Positions 18,002 to 28,047 of a DNA stretch of 64,000 nt are shown in pieces. The position numbers were made by a program, and so were the translations under genes. The stretch is from Corynebacterium sp. HMSC036D02. Its GTDB lineage: Bacteria; Actinomycetota; Actinomycetes; Mycobacteriales; Mycobacteriaceae. Positions within the stretch are counted from its first letter, which is position 1. Each line of letters opens with the position of its first letter. The DNA lies in NCBI RefSeq assembly GCF_001836165.1, contig NZ_KV827649.1, positions 118,008 through 182,007 on the forward strand, given 5' to 3'. A model generated the notes under the pieces. The model was not told the origin of the DNA. It saw nothing but the letters and a program-made list of their open reading frames with translations, and ran no database searches.

Positions 18002-18595
18002 TTACAGAGCGGACTTAACAACCTCGAGCTTGTCGATGTTCTTGGTCGGGTCATTAGCCTCCCAGTTGCAGGCACAGACCTCTTCAGACTGCAGGGCGTC
18101 CAGCACGCGCAGAACTTCATCTACGTTGCGGCCGACAGCATCCGGAGTCACGGACACGAACTGGATAACACCGTCCGGGTCGATGATGAAGGTAGCGCGG
18201 TCAGCAACACCGTCGGCGTTTTCCACACCGAGGGCACGGATCAGGTCGTGGCGAATATCAGAGAACATCGGGAACGGAACTTCCTTCAGCTCCGGATGGG
18301 TTGCACGCCAGTTGAAGTGCGCGAACTCGTTATCGGTGGAGCCGCCAAGAACCTGGGTATCGCGGTCCAGGAATTCCTCGTTCAGCTTGCCAAAGGCCGC
18401 AATTTCAGTCGGGCAGACGAAGGTGAAGTCCTTCGGGTAGAAGAACACGACCTTCCACATTCCCTGGTACTTGTCCAGAGATACCTGCTCGAAGTAGTCC
18501 TCCGGCTGGTTAGCGTTGACGTCGTGGAGGTCGCCACCCTTCAGCGCGGTCAGCTCGAACTCCGGGAACTTCTCACCAACGGTCAAGATAGGCAT
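18002..18595 (-). CDS. ahpC: Alkyl hydroperoxide reductase AhpC (2-Cys peroxiredoxin)
   Basis: The 197-residue peroxiredoxin reduces H2O2, organic peroxides and peroxynitrite. Peroxidatic C61 (FTFVCPTE) and C174/C176 (EVCACNW) match M. tuberculosis AhpC residue for residue. I chose ATG 18595 (MPILTVGEKFPEFEL), as in the family; open frame continues 13 codons upstream through the Shine-Dalgarno AAGGAG. It is divergent from oxyR, whose product probably controls it from the 173-bp intergenic region. Confidence 0.96.
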   Translation of the reverse strand: MPILTVGEKFPEFELTALKGGDLHDVNANQPEDYFEQVSLDKYQGMWKVVFFYPKDFTFVCPTEIAAFGKLNEEFLDRDTQVLGGSTDNEFAHFNWRATHPELKEVPFPMFSDIRHDLIRALGVENADGVADRATFIIDPDGVIQFVSVTPDAVGRNVDEVLRVLDALQSEEVCACNWEANDPTKNIDKLEVVKSAL

Positions 18596-18768
18596 AGAAG
18601 ACTCATCTCCTTCAATAGTCACAACAATGCACAAAAGTGATGCAAATCTCTACGACCGCACACCACTTTGCCTTTTGGCTGGTACGCAGTCGCTCGCTTG
18701 TTAAGTATGCCACGGAAGGCTTGGCACGTCAATAGGCTCCACGAATTAGAGATGTTAGAGTTATAGGC
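18596..18768. promoter_or_regulatory. ahpC-oxyR divergent control region
   Basis: This 173-bp region must hold both promoters and the OxyR operators. On the oxyR side a TTAGAG at 18755-18760 ends 8 nt before ATG 18769 with no Shine-Dalgarno, suggesting a leaderless oxyR mRNA. I cannot single out the OxyR site reliably by eye. Confidence 0.5.
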
Positions 18769-19728
18769 ATGAACAATAAGGAGTATCGCCCAACCCTCGC
18801 CCAGTTGCGCACCTTCGTCACGATTGCGGAAAACAAGCACTTTGGAACCGCAGCCGCCAAACTCGATATCTCCCAACCTTCGCTCTCCCAGGCCCTCGTC
18901 GCACTCGAGCAAGGTTTGGGAGTACAGCTGATCGAACGCTCGACCCGCAAGGTCATCGTGACGTCCACAGGTGAAGCGCTACTGCCTTATGCCAAGGCAG
19001 CACTCGAAGCTTCCGATGCTTTCCTCAGCCAAGCGCGCGGCGCTAGCGGCACGCTTACCGGCCCCCTCACTATCGGCATCATCCCCACCATCGCGCCCTA
19101 TATTTTGCCGGGACTGCTGCAGTCCATCAGCGCAACCTATCCCGATTTAGAACCCCGCTTCGTCGAGGAACAGACCCAGCACCTGCTGGACAAGCTGCGC
19201 GAGGGCAACCTGGACCTGGCCATTGTTGCTCTGCCCACCGAAGCCCCCGGAATGGTGGAGATTCCTCTCTACAGCGAGGCCTTCACCGCAGTCACCCCGG
19301 CAGAGCACCCACTTGCGGGTCGAAAGGATCTCACGCTCGAGGATCTAGGGCACCTTGATCTGCTCCTGCTTGACGACGGCCACTGTCTCCGCGACCAAGT
19401 CCTCGACCTGTGCCGCCGCGCGAAGGTCAATCCCTCCGAAGCCACCAATGCCGTCACTCGAGCCTCATCGCTGACTACTATCTTGCAGCTGGTCATGGGA
19501 AACCTCGGCGCCACTCTCGTCCCCGAGTCCGCCCTGGCAACGGAATGCCAGAATCCGCGGCTCTCCGTCGCACACTTTGCCCCTTCTGTCACGGCGGAGC
19601 GGCACGTGGGGCTTGTCTTCCGCTCTTCCGCTGCCCGTGCCGATGAGTTCAGCGCTTTCGGGACCTTGGTCACCGCTGCCTTCCACGACGCCGCGGAGCG
19701 TTCCCGGACACTTTTCACGGCCTCCTAA
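18769..19728 (+). CDS. oxyR: Hydrogen-peroxide-sensing LysR-type regulator OxyR
   Basis: The 319-residue LysR-family protein has an N-terminal winged helix (TLAQLRTFVTIAENKHF, then SQPSLSQALVALE) and the OxyR hallmark GHCLRDQVLDLC, placing the redox cysteines at C206 and C215 with the same 9-residue spacing as E. coli C199/C208. In corynebacteria OxyR usually represses catalase, dps and ahp genes until oxidised. It is transcribed away from ahpC-ahpD and ends in a strong shared terminator. Confidence 0.93.
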   Translation: MNNKEYRPTLAQLRTFVTIAENKHFGTAAAKLDISQPSLSQALVALEQGLGVQLIERSTRKVIVTSTGEALLPYAKAALEASDAFLSQARGASGTLTGPLTIGIIPTIAPYILPGLLQSISATYPDLEPRFVEEQTQHLLDKLREGNLDLAIVALPTEAPGMVEIPLYSEAFTAVTPAEHPLAGRKDLTLEDLGHLDLLLLDDGHCLRDQVLDLCRRAKVNPSEATNAVTRASSLTTILQLVMGNLGATLVPESALATECQNPRLSVAHFAPSVTAERHVGLVFRSSAARADEFSAFGTLVTAAFHDAAERSRTLFTAS

Positions 19729-19766
19729 CTGTTCCCCAGCTCCAGCATCAGAGCTAAAGAAGACGA

Positions 19767-19810
19767 CAACGCCGCCCCTAACTCACCTCATGAAGTCAGG
19801 GGCGGCGTTG
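19767..19810. terminator. Bidirectional terminator between oxyR and the membrane-protein gene
   Basis: CAACGCCGCCCCT (19767-19779) and AGGGGCGGCGTTG (19798-19810) form a perfect 13-bp stem between convergent genes; the minus-strand read-out is followed by a moderately T-rich run. Confidence 0.8.
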
Positions 19811-19834
19811 CATATCGATTCGACAGCTTAAGCC

Positions 19835-20902
19835 TCAGGCTGCAGGAGCATAGCGACCCTGGCACTGGCGGCACAGGTGTGCGGTTGCCAGCTGCAGTGC
19901 CGGCGCGATGATGATCAGTGCCAAGCCCAGGGTGATGAGGGAGGCGAAAGCCATCAGACCGGACAGGACAATGAACAGCAAGATGTGACCGTAGTTTTCC
20001 TTGCCCAGCTTCAGACCCTGGGAGAAAGCCTCACCAACGGAGGAGCTATCGGCTGCCAACCACGGCATGAGAGTGAAGAAGGGCTGAATGAACAGCGCAA
20101 TCAGCATGACGATGATGACTCCGCCGAAGATAGAGCCAACGAGTGCAAAAATATCATTTTCACTGAGCTGCTCTGGGTTCTGGAGGTCCACACCTGCCAC
20201 ACCACCGAGGCCCACCATAAGCAGGCCGACGATGACAATCACCAAGACAATCGCACCAAGAATGCCCAAGACGATGTTCACCACGAGCGGCGGTACCCAG
20301 CGAACACCCTGGAACAGGGTGCCCCATGTGGGGCTCGGCTTGTCGATTTCACGGTAGGCCAAACGATAAACAACCAGAGCAATGACAAAGGACAGGATGG
20401 ACACCGCGAAGGAGAAGAGGTCCAACATAATGGAGGTCTCCGCCCCATCGGCGTTCTGCGCACCAACGCTGATTCCAATTTGTGGAACAAACTGAATAGC
20501 AAACACGACGACGGCGCCCAGCACCCACAAAAGTGCGTTATTGAGCGCGGCTTTGAAGCCCCACTTGATAGCTTCGATAGCGCTGACCGGACCGGTGTAG
20601 GCCGGGCCGGCGCCTGGGCCTGGGCCGGCGTAGCTGGAATCGCTTCCATAGCCCGCGCCGGCATAGCCCGGCTGGCCGGCTTCGTACCCGCCATAGGCCT
20701 GGGAGCCGTAGGCGCCGCCGCCATAATTGCCGTAGCTGCTGGATTGGCCGAAACCGGCCTGATCTTCTGGGTGAGAAGTGGGCTCGTATTTGGGAAGCCC
20801 GCCGTTATTTCCGGAGGAGTCGCCGGAGCTATGAGCCGGGTTGCTGCCAAAGCCTCTGTTGGAGCCGTTATCCTCCGGCTTCGATTCAAAAGGATTAGTC
20901 AT
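19835..20902 (-). CDS. Membrane protein with Gly/Tyr/Ser-rich N-terminus
   Basis: A 355-residue protein in two parts. Residues 1-105 are low-complexity and disordered, rich in Gly, Tyr, Ser, Pro and Asn (repeats such as YGGGAYGSQAYGGY). Residues 115-345 carry five or six membrane helices, with a soluble stretch near 245-255. The tail has a CRQC pair. Related proteins are common in corynebacteria but have no known function. It is divergent from hrpA. Confidence 0.72.
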   Translation of the reverse strand: MTNPFESKPEDNGSNRGFGSNPAHSSGDSSGNNGGLPKYEPTSHPEDQAGFGQSSSYGNYGGGAYGSQAYGGYEAGQPGYAGAGYGSDSSYAGPGPGAGPAYTGPVSAIEAIKWGFKAALNNALLWVLGAVVVFAIQFVPQIGISVGAQNADGAETSIMLDLFSFAVSILSFVIALVVYRLAYREIDKPSPTWGTLFQGVRWVPPLVVNIVLGILGAIVLVIVIVGLLMVGLGGVAGVDLQNPEQLSENDIFALVGSIFGGVIIVMLIALFIQPFFTLMPWLAADSSSVGEAFSQGLKLGKENYGHILLFIVLSGLMAFASLITLGLALIIIAPALQLATAHLCRQCQGRYAPAA

Positions 20903-21010
20903 AATTCATACCCTTCATTGATTAGTGTTCACGCAATAAACACAAGGGTACCAATATCTCCACCTCGACCTGTGAGCGAATAGCCTTCCGAGTAGACTTT
21001 TAGGTCGATT

Positions 21011-24000
21011 ATGACTGCTACTCGCGAAGACCTTTACGGCGCTCTCACTTCGGTTTCCTTGAGTGATGAGCGCGCTTTCCGCCGTCGCCTGCGCAAGGCC
21101 CGCTCCCCCAAGGCCCTGGATGCCATTGGAGCCGATATCGCAGCCGCCCAAGACAAGGTGCGCACCATCGATGCACATGTGCCACCCATTACCTACGCCG
21201 AACAGCTTCCCGTCACTGGGCGCCGCGATGATATCGCCGAAGCTATCGATAATAATCAGGTAGTCATCATCGCCGGTGAGACTGGTTCGGGAAAGACCAC
21301 CCAGATTCCCAAAATCTGTTTGGAGCTCGGCCGCGGGCGCCGAGGGCTCATTGGGCACACTCAGCCACGCCGTTTGGCAGCGCGCACGGTTGCTGAGCGC
21401 ATTGCAGAAGAGCTTGACCAGCCCATCGGGGACTCAGTCGGCTATGCCATCCGCTTCGATGACCGAGTCTCCTCCACCACCGCTGTGAAACTCATGACGG
21501 ACGGTATCTTGCTGGCAGAAATGCAGCGTGACCGCTTCCTCAACGCCTATGACACGATCATCATCGATGAGGCACACGAGCGTTCGCTCAACATTGACTT
21601 CCTTCTCGGGTACCTCAAAAGGCTGCTGCCCAAACGCCCAGACCTGAAGGTGATCATCACCTCCGCCACGATTGACCCGGAGCGCTTTGCCAAGCACTTC
21701 GCTGACGCAAACGGTACGCCAGCGCCGATCATCGAGGTCTCCGGGCGTACCTACCCCGTGGAGATCCGCTACCGCCCGCTCGAGGTCGAATCAGGTGGAA
21801 AGACCATCGACCTCGATCCCTTGGACGCCCTCTGCGAAGCCATCGAAGAACTCATGACCGAAGGCGAAGGAGACATTCTGTGCTTCTTCCCGGGCGAGCG
21901 CGATATCCGCGACGCCATGGAAGCCATCGAAGGGCGCCATTGGCGCAACGTGGAGGTCACTCCGCTCTTCGGACGCCTGTCCAACCAGGAACAACATCGT
22001 GTCTTCCGCTCACACCGCGGTCGCCGCATCGTGCTCTCCACCAACATTGCTGAGACCTCATTGACGGTGCCTGGCATTCGCTACGTCGTCGACACGGGCA
22101 CCGCGCGCATCTCGCGCTATTCCACTCGCACCAAGGTGCAGAGACTGCCCATTGAGCCGATCTCCCAAGCAAGCGCTAACCAGCGCTCAGGCCGGTGTGG
22201 TCGCGTTGCCGATGGCATTGCCATCCGCCTCTACAGTGAACAGGACTTCCTCTCCCGGCCGGAATTCACCGACCCTGAGATCCTGCGCACCAACCTGGCC
22301 AGCGTCATCCTGCAAATGATCTCGCTGCGCCTCGGTGATATCGCTGACTTCCCCTTTGTGCAATCCCCCGAACCGAAGGCCGTGCGCGATGGCCTGCTCC
22401 TCCTCCACGAATTGGGCGCACTCGAGGGCAAAGAAAAAGATGGGCTGCCGGTCCTGACACGCATCGGGCGAGATCTAGCCCGCATCCCCGTGGATCCGCG
22501 CATGGCCCGCATGCTCGTTGAAGCCAACACCTCCGGATGCCTCCACGACGTCATGGTCATCGTTGCCGCAATGACCATCCAGGATGTGCGTGAGCGGCCT
22601 ACCGACAAGCAAGCGCAGGCTGACCAGGCCCATGCTCGTTTTAAAGACAAGACTTCAGACTTTATGGCAATGCTCAACCTGTGGGACTTTGTCCAAGAAG
22701 CCCGCGAGGAGATGAGCGGCAATGCTTTCCGCAAACGGATGAAGGCCGATTTCCTGCACTATATGCGCATCCGCGAGTGGTTCGACCTGGTGCGGCAGCT
22801 GCGGGACGTCGCCAAGCAGCTCGGTTGGAACGCTCAAGAGGGCACCGAGCGGCGCCCCGATGACATCCACATGTCGTTGCTCTCTGGCCTGTTGTCCAAT
22901 ATCGGCGCACGTGACGGTAACTCCAAGGAGTTCATTGGCGCACGCAATACCCGCTTCCTGGTTTTCCCGGGATCAGCGCTTGCGAAGAAACCACCGGAGT
23001 TCCTCATGGCAGCCGAGCTGGTGGAAACCTCGCGACTGTGGGCACGCGATGTTGCCGCCATCGACCCGGCCTGGGTGGAAAAACTGGCGAAGGATCTGTT
23101 GAAACACAACTATTCCGATCCAACATGGTCACGCAAGCGCGACTCAGCGGTAGTTACCCAACGCTCGACGTTGTACGGTGTCACCGTGGTCGCGGACCGT
23201 ACGGTGCCCTACCACCGCGTCGATCCTGCGGCGGCACGCGACATGTTCATTCGCAATGCGCTTGTCGACGGCGAATGGACCACCCACCATCACTTCTTCC
23301 ACGACAACAAGCGCAAGCTTGCCGAGGCCTCCGAATATGAGGAGAAGGCCCGTCGGCGCGGGCTCGTGGTGGATGAAGACACACTCTTCGACTTCTACGA
23401 CCAGCGAATCCCCGAATCTGTCACCACTGCTCGGCATTTCGATTCTTGGTGGAAGAAGCAGAAGAACAAGCACTCTTTGGACTTCGACCCAGAAGCGCTC
23501 CTGGAAGAGGACCACGCTGTTACAGAGGAGGCTTTCCCCGACCGCTGGCTGAAGGGAAGCATCGATTACGACCTCTCCTATAAATTTGAACCCGGTGACC
23601 CCCTCGACGGTGTCACGCTGATGGTTCCCGTCCCGCTCCTCGCGGGCTTGGACTCCGAGGGCTTCGACTGGCTCGTACCCGGCCTGCGACTGGAGCTGGT
23701 GACAGAGCTGATTCGCTCACTCCCAAAGGCTCTTCGCCGCACTGTGGTACCAGCACCCGAATTTGCTGAGCGAGCGCTGCCCAAGCTTGTGCCCTATGAA
23801 GGCGGGCTTTGTGAACAGCTTGCGGCCGTGCTGCAGGACATGGGCGGCCAAGGCATCAACGCCGGCGATTTCCGCCCGGATCAACTCCCACCCCACCTGC
23901 GGATGAACTATGCCGCAGTGGATAAGCGGGGCAAGGTTATTGATTCCGACCGCAATCTGCAGGCTTTGGTCCAACGCCAGGCCGGGCATATTTCTTCCTC

Positions 24001-24886
24001 CGTCTCGCGTGTTGGCCGGGCAGCTGAGTCCACTTCCGTCAAGGAATGGTCAAAGGACACGCTTGGTGCTATCGATGAAGAGGTGACCACTGTCGTTGAT
24101 GGGCACGAGGTCACCGCCTATCCGGCACTCGTAGCCACGAAGGAAGGTGTCGCGCTCAAGGTCCACCCGACAAAAGCGGCTGCCGACGCCTCCATGATCA
24201 CTGCCACCCTCACCTTGTTGCTTCGGGAAATCTCCGTGAATACGCAACAAATGGTCAAGGGGCTGCCCCTACAGCAGCGGGTAGCTGTCGACTCCTACCC
24301 ACACGGCGGGGCCAAAGGGTTGGTCAACGATGCACGAGTCGCCGCGGTGCGCGACATCATGATGGACAAGGGCGGGCCTGTAAGAACCCCTGAGGAATTT
24401 ACCGGCTTGCTGAACGCTGTCAAGCCTGAGGTTCCGGGCCGTGTGCGTCAGGCCGTGGTGGCTATTGCCCCAGGGTTGGCGGAGTACTCCAACCTCAACG
24501 CTGAGCTGAAGCACTGGGAGGGGCCGGCAATCGATGATATTCGCGCCCAGCTCGACTTCCTCTTGCCGCCGCACGCCATCACCGTTCATGGGATCCAACA
24601 CCTGCGCCACCTGCCGCGCTATATCCAGGCTGCACGTATCAGGCTTGATGATATGAACCTGGACCCAGATCGTGACGCTGACCGCCAGGCAGATGTCGAC
24701 GAGGCCAAGGCATACCTCAATAATCGTTTGCGTTCCTTGCCCGCAGGCCGCGAGAAGACTCGTGAGGTTAAGGAGATCTTGTGGATGATTGAGGAGTTGC
24801 GCGTATCGCTCTTCGCACAACGCCTAGGAACCGCTCATGCGGTGTCTGTTCGGAGAATTCAAAAGGCCGCAGATAAATTGCGTTAG
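21011..24886 (+). CDS. hrpA: ATP-dependent RNA helicase HrpA
   Basis: This 1291-residue DEAH-box helicase has motif [11 protein letters not shown] (about residue 89), motif II DEAHERS (about 184), motif III SATI, and motif [10 protein letters not shown]. The ratchet and OB-fold regions follow, then the long DUF3418 C-terminal half that marks HrpA. In E. coli HrpA rescues stalled ribosomes; the same role here is inference. Start ATG 21011. Its last 4 nt overlap the convergent nrdR stop codon (TTAG). Confidence 0.93.
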   Translation: MTATREDLYGALTSVSLSDERAFRRRLRKARSPKALDAIGADIAAAQDKVRTIDAHVPPITYAEQLPVTGRRDDIAEAIDNNQVVIIAGETGSGKTTQIPKICLELGRGRRGLIGHTQPRRLAARTVAERIAEELDQPIGDSVGYAIRFDDRVSSTTAVKLMTDGILLAEMQRDRFLNAYDTIIIDEAHERSLNIDFLLGYLKRLLPKRPDLKVIITSATIDPERFAKHFADANGTPAPIIEVSGRTYPVEIRYRPLEVESGGKTIDLDPLDALCEAIEELMTEGEGDILCFFPGERDIRDAMEAIEGRHWRNVEVTPLFGRLSNQEQHRVFRSHRGRRIVLSTNIAETSLTVPGIRYVVDTGTARISRYSTRTKVQRLPIEPISQASANQRSGRCGRVADGIAIRLYSEQDFLSRPEFTDPEILRTNLASVILQMISLRLGDIADFPFVQSPEPKAVRDGLLLLHELGALEGKEKDGLPVLTRIGRDLARIPVDPRMARMLVEANTSGCLHDVMVIVAAMTIQDVRERPTDKQAQADQAHARFKDKTSDFMAMLNLWDFVQEAREEMSGNAFRKRMKADFLHYMRIREWFDLVRQLRDVAKQLGWNAQEGTERRPDDIHMSLLSGLLSNIGARDGNSKEFIGARNTRFLVFPGSALAKKPPEFLMAAELVETSRLWARDVAAIDPAWVEKLAKDLLKHNYSDPTWSRKRDSAVVTQRSTLYGVTVVADRTVPYHRVDPAAARDMFIRNALVDGEWTTHHHFFHDNKRKLAEASEYEEKARRRGLVVDEDTLFDFYDQRIPESVTTARHFDSWWKKQKNKHSLDFDPEALLEEDHAVTEEAFPDRWLKGSIDYDLSYKFEPGDPLDGVTLMVPVPLLAGLDSEGFDWLVPGLRLELVTELIRSLPKALRRTVVPAPEFAERALPKLVPYEGGLCEQLAAVLQDMGGQGINAGDFRPDQLPPHLRMNYAAVDKRGKVIDSDRNLQALVQRQAGHISSSVSRVGRAAESTSVKEWSKDTLGAIDEEVTTVVDGHEVTAYPALVATKEGVALKVHPTKAAADASMITATLTLLLREISVNTQQMVKGLPLQQRVAVDSYPHGGAKGLVNDARVAAVRDIMMDKGGPVRTPEEFTGLLNAVKPEVPGRVRQAVVAIAPGLAEYSNLNAELKHWEGPAIDDIRAQLDFLLPPHAITVHGIQHLRHLPRYIQAARIRLDDMNLDPDRDADRQADVDEAKAYLNNRLRSLPAGREKTREVKEILWMIEELRVSLFAQRLGTAHAVSVRRIQKAADKLR

Positions 24887-25341
24887 AAGCTATCGCGGTC
24901 ACGCCGCCGCATCAGGCGGATTTCCGATTCAAAATCGTCTGCGCTTTCGAAGGACTTATACACGGAGGCAAAGCGCAGGTAGGCAACCTCATCGAGATCG
25001 CGGAGAGGCTCCAAGATGGCTAGGCCAATGTCGTTGGCATTGACTTGGGAGGAACCGTGACTGCGCACGGTCTCCTCGACTTCTTGCGCGAGCTTCTTCA
25101 GAGCGTCATCGCTTACATCACGCCCTTGGCACGCGCGTTTGACGCCGCGAATCAGCTTGTCGCGACTGAAGGGCTCAGCCAAGCCATTACGCTTGACTAC
25201 CGACAGGACCGCTTTCTCAATGGTGGTAAAACGGCCTTTACATGCAGCACATTCGCGACGCCGCCGGATTGAGGTTCCACTATCAATCACACGCGAATCG
25301 ATGACTCGTGACTGTTCATTGTGACAGAACGGGCAATACAC
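24883..25341 (-). CDS. nrdR: Transcriptional repressor NrdR of ribonucleotide reductase genes
   Basis: The 152-residue repressor has an N-terminal zinc ribbon with two Cys pairs (YCPFC and CAAC) followed by the ATP-cone domain ([19 protein letters not shown]). Start is GTG 25341, giving [17 protein letters not shown] as in other NrdR proteins; codons further upstream are not expected to be translated. It lies 55 nt after divS in the same direction, so it is likely induced with divS after DNA damage, linking SOS to dNTP supply. Confidence 0.94.
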   Translation of the reverse strand: MYCPFCHNEQSRVIDSRVIDSGTSIRRRRECAACKGRFTTIEKAVLSVVKRNGLAEPFSRDKLIRGVKRACQGRDVSDDALKKLAQEVEETVRSHGSSQVNANDIGLAILEPLRDLDEVAYLRFASVYKSFESADDFESEIRLMRRRDRDSF

Positions 25342-25396
25342 AGTGCCGTAACCTTCCTCTCCGCCGATGCGCTTTGCTTCCCCGGCCCAAGAAATT

Positions 25397-25804
25397 CTAG
25401 CGCGAAGTTGCCACCGCGGTAGCCGAAGCACCATTGACATTAGGAACCTCACTATCGATGCTGAGGCCGCCCCACACTGTTCCAATAAAGACTGCAGCGC
25501 CAAAGACCGCGCCCAGAACATAGTTGCCTACGTTCGACCCGCCGCGCCGACTCCGTGGCACACTCCGCTGGAAAGAAACGGAGGATGATGCCGAGCCTGT
25601 CGTACGCCCCTGTGTTCTACCGTCCGAAGAAAGCGTTCGAACAACAGTCGTGCCACGTGAAGAAGTAGGTGACAGCTCATGGGCCCGTGTCTGATGCTGC
25701 ACAGGATCCCAGATTGCCGCCGGCGGGACCAGGACGGCTGGATTGTGAGACTTCCGACAAACATCCCTACGCAGTACAGAGGCGTTATTGAGAGCGATAG
25801 CCAT
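25397..25804 (-). CDS. divS: DivS-like SOS-induced cell-division suppressor
   Basis: A 135-residue protein with one membrane segment (about residues 92-115, [20 protein letters not shown]), a basic cytoplasmic N-terminal half and a short outer tail. Position is the main evidence: divergent from lexA and followed by nrdR, exactly as divS of C. glutamicum; mycobacterial Rv2719c (ChiZ) sits in the same place. I see no LysM domain, so it resembles DivS more than ChiZ. ATG 25804 has AAAGGA 6-7 nt upstream. The promoter region carries LexA-type boxes. Confidence 0.78.
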   Translation of the reverse strand: MAIALNNASVLRRDVCRKSHNPAVLVPPAAIWDPVQHQTRAHELSPTSSRGTTVVRTLSSDGRTQGRTTGSASSSVSFQRSVPRSRRGGSNVGNYVLGAVFGAAVFIGTVWGGLSIDSEVPNVNGASATAVATSR

Positions 25805-25888
25805 GACGGTTCCTTTCTAGATCTTCCTTCTCCATCGACGTAATATCCGAAGTCTAAGAATCCGGGCGGACACTTTCGAACATCACCA

Positions 25889-25904
25889 TCGACCAACCGT
25901 TCGA
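25889..25904. promoter_or_regulatory. LexA (SOS) box, near-perfect
   Basis: TCGACCAACCGTTCGA matches the actinobacterial SOS box TCGAAC-N4-GTTCGA at 11 of 12 defined bases. It lies 85 nt before divS. Confidence 0.75.
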
Positions 25905-25936
25905 TTTAGCGTGTATGTTCGATTTATAGCACCCTC

Positions 25937-25952
25937 TCGAAAATTTGTCCAC
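25937..25952. promoter_or_regulatory. Second LexA-like box
   Basis: TCGAAAATTTGTCCAC fits the corynebacterial consensus TCGAA[A/C]ANNTGTTCGA over its first 12 positions and diverges at three of the last four. It lies midway between divS and lexA. Confidence 0.55.
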
Positions 25953-25968
25953 ATTTCGGCGACGCTAG

Positions 25969-25984
25969 TCGAACATTTTTTCCT
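25969..25984. promoter_or_regulatory. Third LexA-like box
   Basis: TCGAACATTTTTTCCT keeps a complete left half-site and 4 of 7 bases of the right half. It is about 110 nt before the lexA start and could serve autoregulation. A further lone half-site TGTTCGA is at 25916-25922. Confidence 0.4.
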
Positions 25985-26092
25985 GTCGTGCTAAAAAGGA
26001 AAGCGGAAGAACCACCGGCAGCCCCCATACATGCCTGGTACGCCAAAGCCTCGGCCACGAATGTGCACATCGCAATAGTTTTAGGAGAAAGA

Positions 26093-26815
26093 ATGGCCCG
26101 CAAACCCAAGCGAAGCGACCACCCTTCCCTCGACACCCTGTCCCCCCGGCAGCGCCGCATCCTAGAGGTTATCCATGATGCCGTAATGCTCCGCGGATAC
26201 CCGCCAAGCATTCGGGAGATCGGTGATGCCACCGGCCTACAGTCCACATCATCCGTGGCCTACCAACTGAAGCAGCTTGAAGAGAAGGGCTTCCTGCGCC
26301 GCGATCCGAACAAGCCACGCGCCGTTGACGTCCGCCACTTCCCCGGTGCCGAAGATTCGAAGAAGCCCGGTCGCAAGACAGGCCAGGCAAACAAGTCTCC
26401 AGATCTTTCCACCCCTGATATCCCCGAGGACGCAGCTACGCCGAACTACATCCCGGTTGTCGGCCGCATTGCCGCAGGCTCCCCAATTACCGCCGAAGAA
26501 AACGTTGATGCTTATTTCCCCATGCCGGGCGAAATCCTCGGCAGCGGCGAGCTTTATATGCTGCAGGTCGTGGGCGATTCTATGCAAGACGCCGGAATTC
26601 TCAACGGCGATTGGGTGATTATTCGCTCACAATCCGTCGCAGAGGAAGGCGAATTCGTCGCCGCCCTTCTGGACGGCGAAGAGGCCACCGTAAAGGAATT
26701 TCACCGCGACTCTTCAGGCGTCTGGCTCCTTCCCCATAATGACGCCTACTCCCCCATCAAGGGCGACGAGGCTGAGATCATGGGCAAGGTAGTGTCAGTT
26801 TTCCGCAAGCTCTAG
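26093..26815 (+). CDS. lexA: SOS repressor LexA
   Basis: The 240-residue protein has the LexA winged helix (SPRQRRILEVIHDAV, then GYPPSIREIGDATGL) and the S24 autoprotease domain: cleavage site A128-G129 (RIAAGSP), catalytic S163 (VVGDSMQ) and K201 (ATVKEF). RecA filaments trigger self-cleavage. ATG 26093 lies 5 nt after AGGAG; the frame is open for another 35 codons upstream but these are in the promoter region. It is divergent from divS-nrdR. Confidence 0.97.
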   Translation: MARKPKRSDHPSLDTLSPRQRRILEVIHDAVMLRGYPPSIREIGDATGLQSTSSVAYQLKQLEEKGFLRRDPNKPRAVDVRHFPGAEDSKKPGRKTGQANKSPDLSTPDIPEDAATPNYIPVVGRIAAGSPITAEENVDAYFPMPGEILGSGELYMLQVVGDSMQDAGILNGDWVIIRSQSVAEEGEFVAALLDGEEATVKEFHRDSSGVWLLPHNDAYSPIKGDEAEIMGKVVSVFRKL

Positions 26816-26836
26816 AAATCATCACCTCTCAGCCAT

Positions 26837-26907
26837 CCCCCCAGGGCCCTACCCACCTCGCAGTGCCAGCCCACTCGGTGCGGGCGTAAAGGGCCGGGGG
26901 ATTTTTT
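26837..26907 (+). terminator. Rho-independent terminator after lexA
   Basis: CCCCC plus GGCCCT (within 26837-26850) pair with AGGGCC plus GGGGG (26890-26900) with a small bulge, followed by TTTTTT at 26902-26907. Confidence 0.75.
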
Positions 26908-27183
26908 CTTTCTACCCCCTTGTGTGTGTACATGCCCGATTCCTGCCGCTTTGGCGTCCGATATCACACATTTGCATATATGCAGGTTATAGAGGAATTT
27001 TTCACTAAGGCCGCAACCGCAATGTGAGGTTTTCTTTGTTTAGTTCCGTTTTCTTCATATTCGGTGAGACAATGGAGACATCGCCGCAACATTCGTTGCT
27101 TTTTTCGTTCACACGCCCCAGCCCCGTTTCCTTTCCGCGGCGGGCGCAGTGACCACCACAGGCAGACTTCACTGGGAGGAACT
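26908..27183. promoter_or_regulatory. Upstream region of the DeoR regulator gene, with a 12-bp palindrome
   Basis: No gene is supported here. TGCATATATGCA (26973-26984) is a perfect 12-bp palindrome followed by the -10-like TTATAG. If that promoter is used, the leader would be about 190 nt. The frame of the downstream gene is open back to 27064, but GGGAGGA just before 27184 marks the true start. Confidence 0.4.
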
Positions 27184-27966
27184 ATGTACGCAGAAGAGCG
27201 TCGCCGACAAATTGCCTCATTGACCGCCGTCGAAGGCCGAGTCAATGTCACCGAACTTTCTGAACGCTTCGATGTCACCGCTGAGACGATTCGTCGTGAT
27301 CTCGCGGTTTTGGATCGGGAAGGAGTCGTGCATCGCGTCCATGGCGGCGCGGTGGCCTCCCAATCCTTCCAAACCGCTGAATTAACCCTTGATACCCGTC
27401 AGCGCTCGGCCACGGGCGCCAAAATGTCCATCGCGCGCGCTGCGCTGGAACAGCTTCCCGACGGCGGCAGCATCTTCCTCGACGCCGGCACTACAACGAA
27501 TGCGCTTGCTGATCTCATCGGCCAGCGCTATTCGGCAGGCCAGTTCAGCATCGTCTCCAACAGCCTGCCGATTGCCCTTTCGCTGGCAAGCAACGGGGTA
27601 TCCGAAGTCCAGCTCCTCGGCGGTACAGTACGGGCAATTACCCAGGCCGTGGTTGGTGATACTGCTCTTCGCACCATGGCGCTCATGCGTGCCGACGTCG
27701 CTTTTGTCGGCACCAATGCACTGACCATTGACCACGGTCTCTCGACGGCTGACTCGCAAGAGGCTGCAATCAAATCTGCTTTCGTAACCAATGCGCACCG
27801 CGTCGTCGTATTGTGCGATTCTTCAAAGCTGGGCAATGACTATCTAGTAAGCTTTGCATCCCTCGATGAAATTGATGTCGTTATCACCGATGCCGGCGCA
27901 CCCGCATCCTACGTTGCAGCGCTGCGTGAACACGGCATTGAGGTGATTATTGCTGCTGAGAAGTAG
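27184..27966 (+). CDS. sugR: DeoR-family sugar regulator (SugR-like)
   Basis: A 260-residue DeoR-type repressor: N-terminal helix-turn-helix VTELSERFDVTAETIRRDLAVLDREG with the RVHGGA link, then a sugar-phosphate isomerase-like sensor domain (DAGTTTNALADL, SNSLPIALSLA, TNALTIDHGLSTADSQEA). Its position just downstream of lexA and convergent with ptsI is that of C. glutamicum sugR, which represses PTS and glycolytic genes. No fruR is present beside fruK, so this protein may serve both roles. GGGAGGA precedes ATG 27184. Confidence 0.8.
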   Translation: MYAEERRRQIASLTAVEGRVNVTELSERFDVTAETIRRDLAVLDREGVVHRVHGGAVASQSFQTAELTLDTRQRSATGAKMSIARAALEQLPDGGSIFLDAGTTTNALADLIGQRYSAGQFSIVSNSLPIALSLASNGVSEVQLLGGTVRAITQAVVGDTALRTMALMRADVAFVGTNALTIDHGLSTADSQEAAIKSAFVTNAHRVVVLCDSSKLGNDYLVSFASLDEIDVVITDAGAPASYVAALREHGIEVIIAAEK

Positions 27967-27990
27967 GCGCCTTACCCCCCTAGATCGTTT

Positions 27991-28034
27991 CAGGAGGTGT
28001 GCACCCCTTCGTGTTGAGGGGCGCACACCTCCTG
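27991..28034. terminator. Bidirectional terminator between sugR and ptsI
   Basis: CAGGAGGTGTGC-a-CCCCT (27991-28008) pairs with AGGGG-c-GCACACCTCCTG (28017-28034), 17 pairs with one mismatch, between convergent genes. Confidence 0.78.
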
Positions 28035-28047
28035 CGCATTCAACAAG

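Noticed and set aside
25342..25521. N-terminal extension of nrdR by 60 codons
   Set aside because: NrdR proteins begin at the zinc ribbon (MYCPFC); the extension lies in the divS tail and intergenic region.
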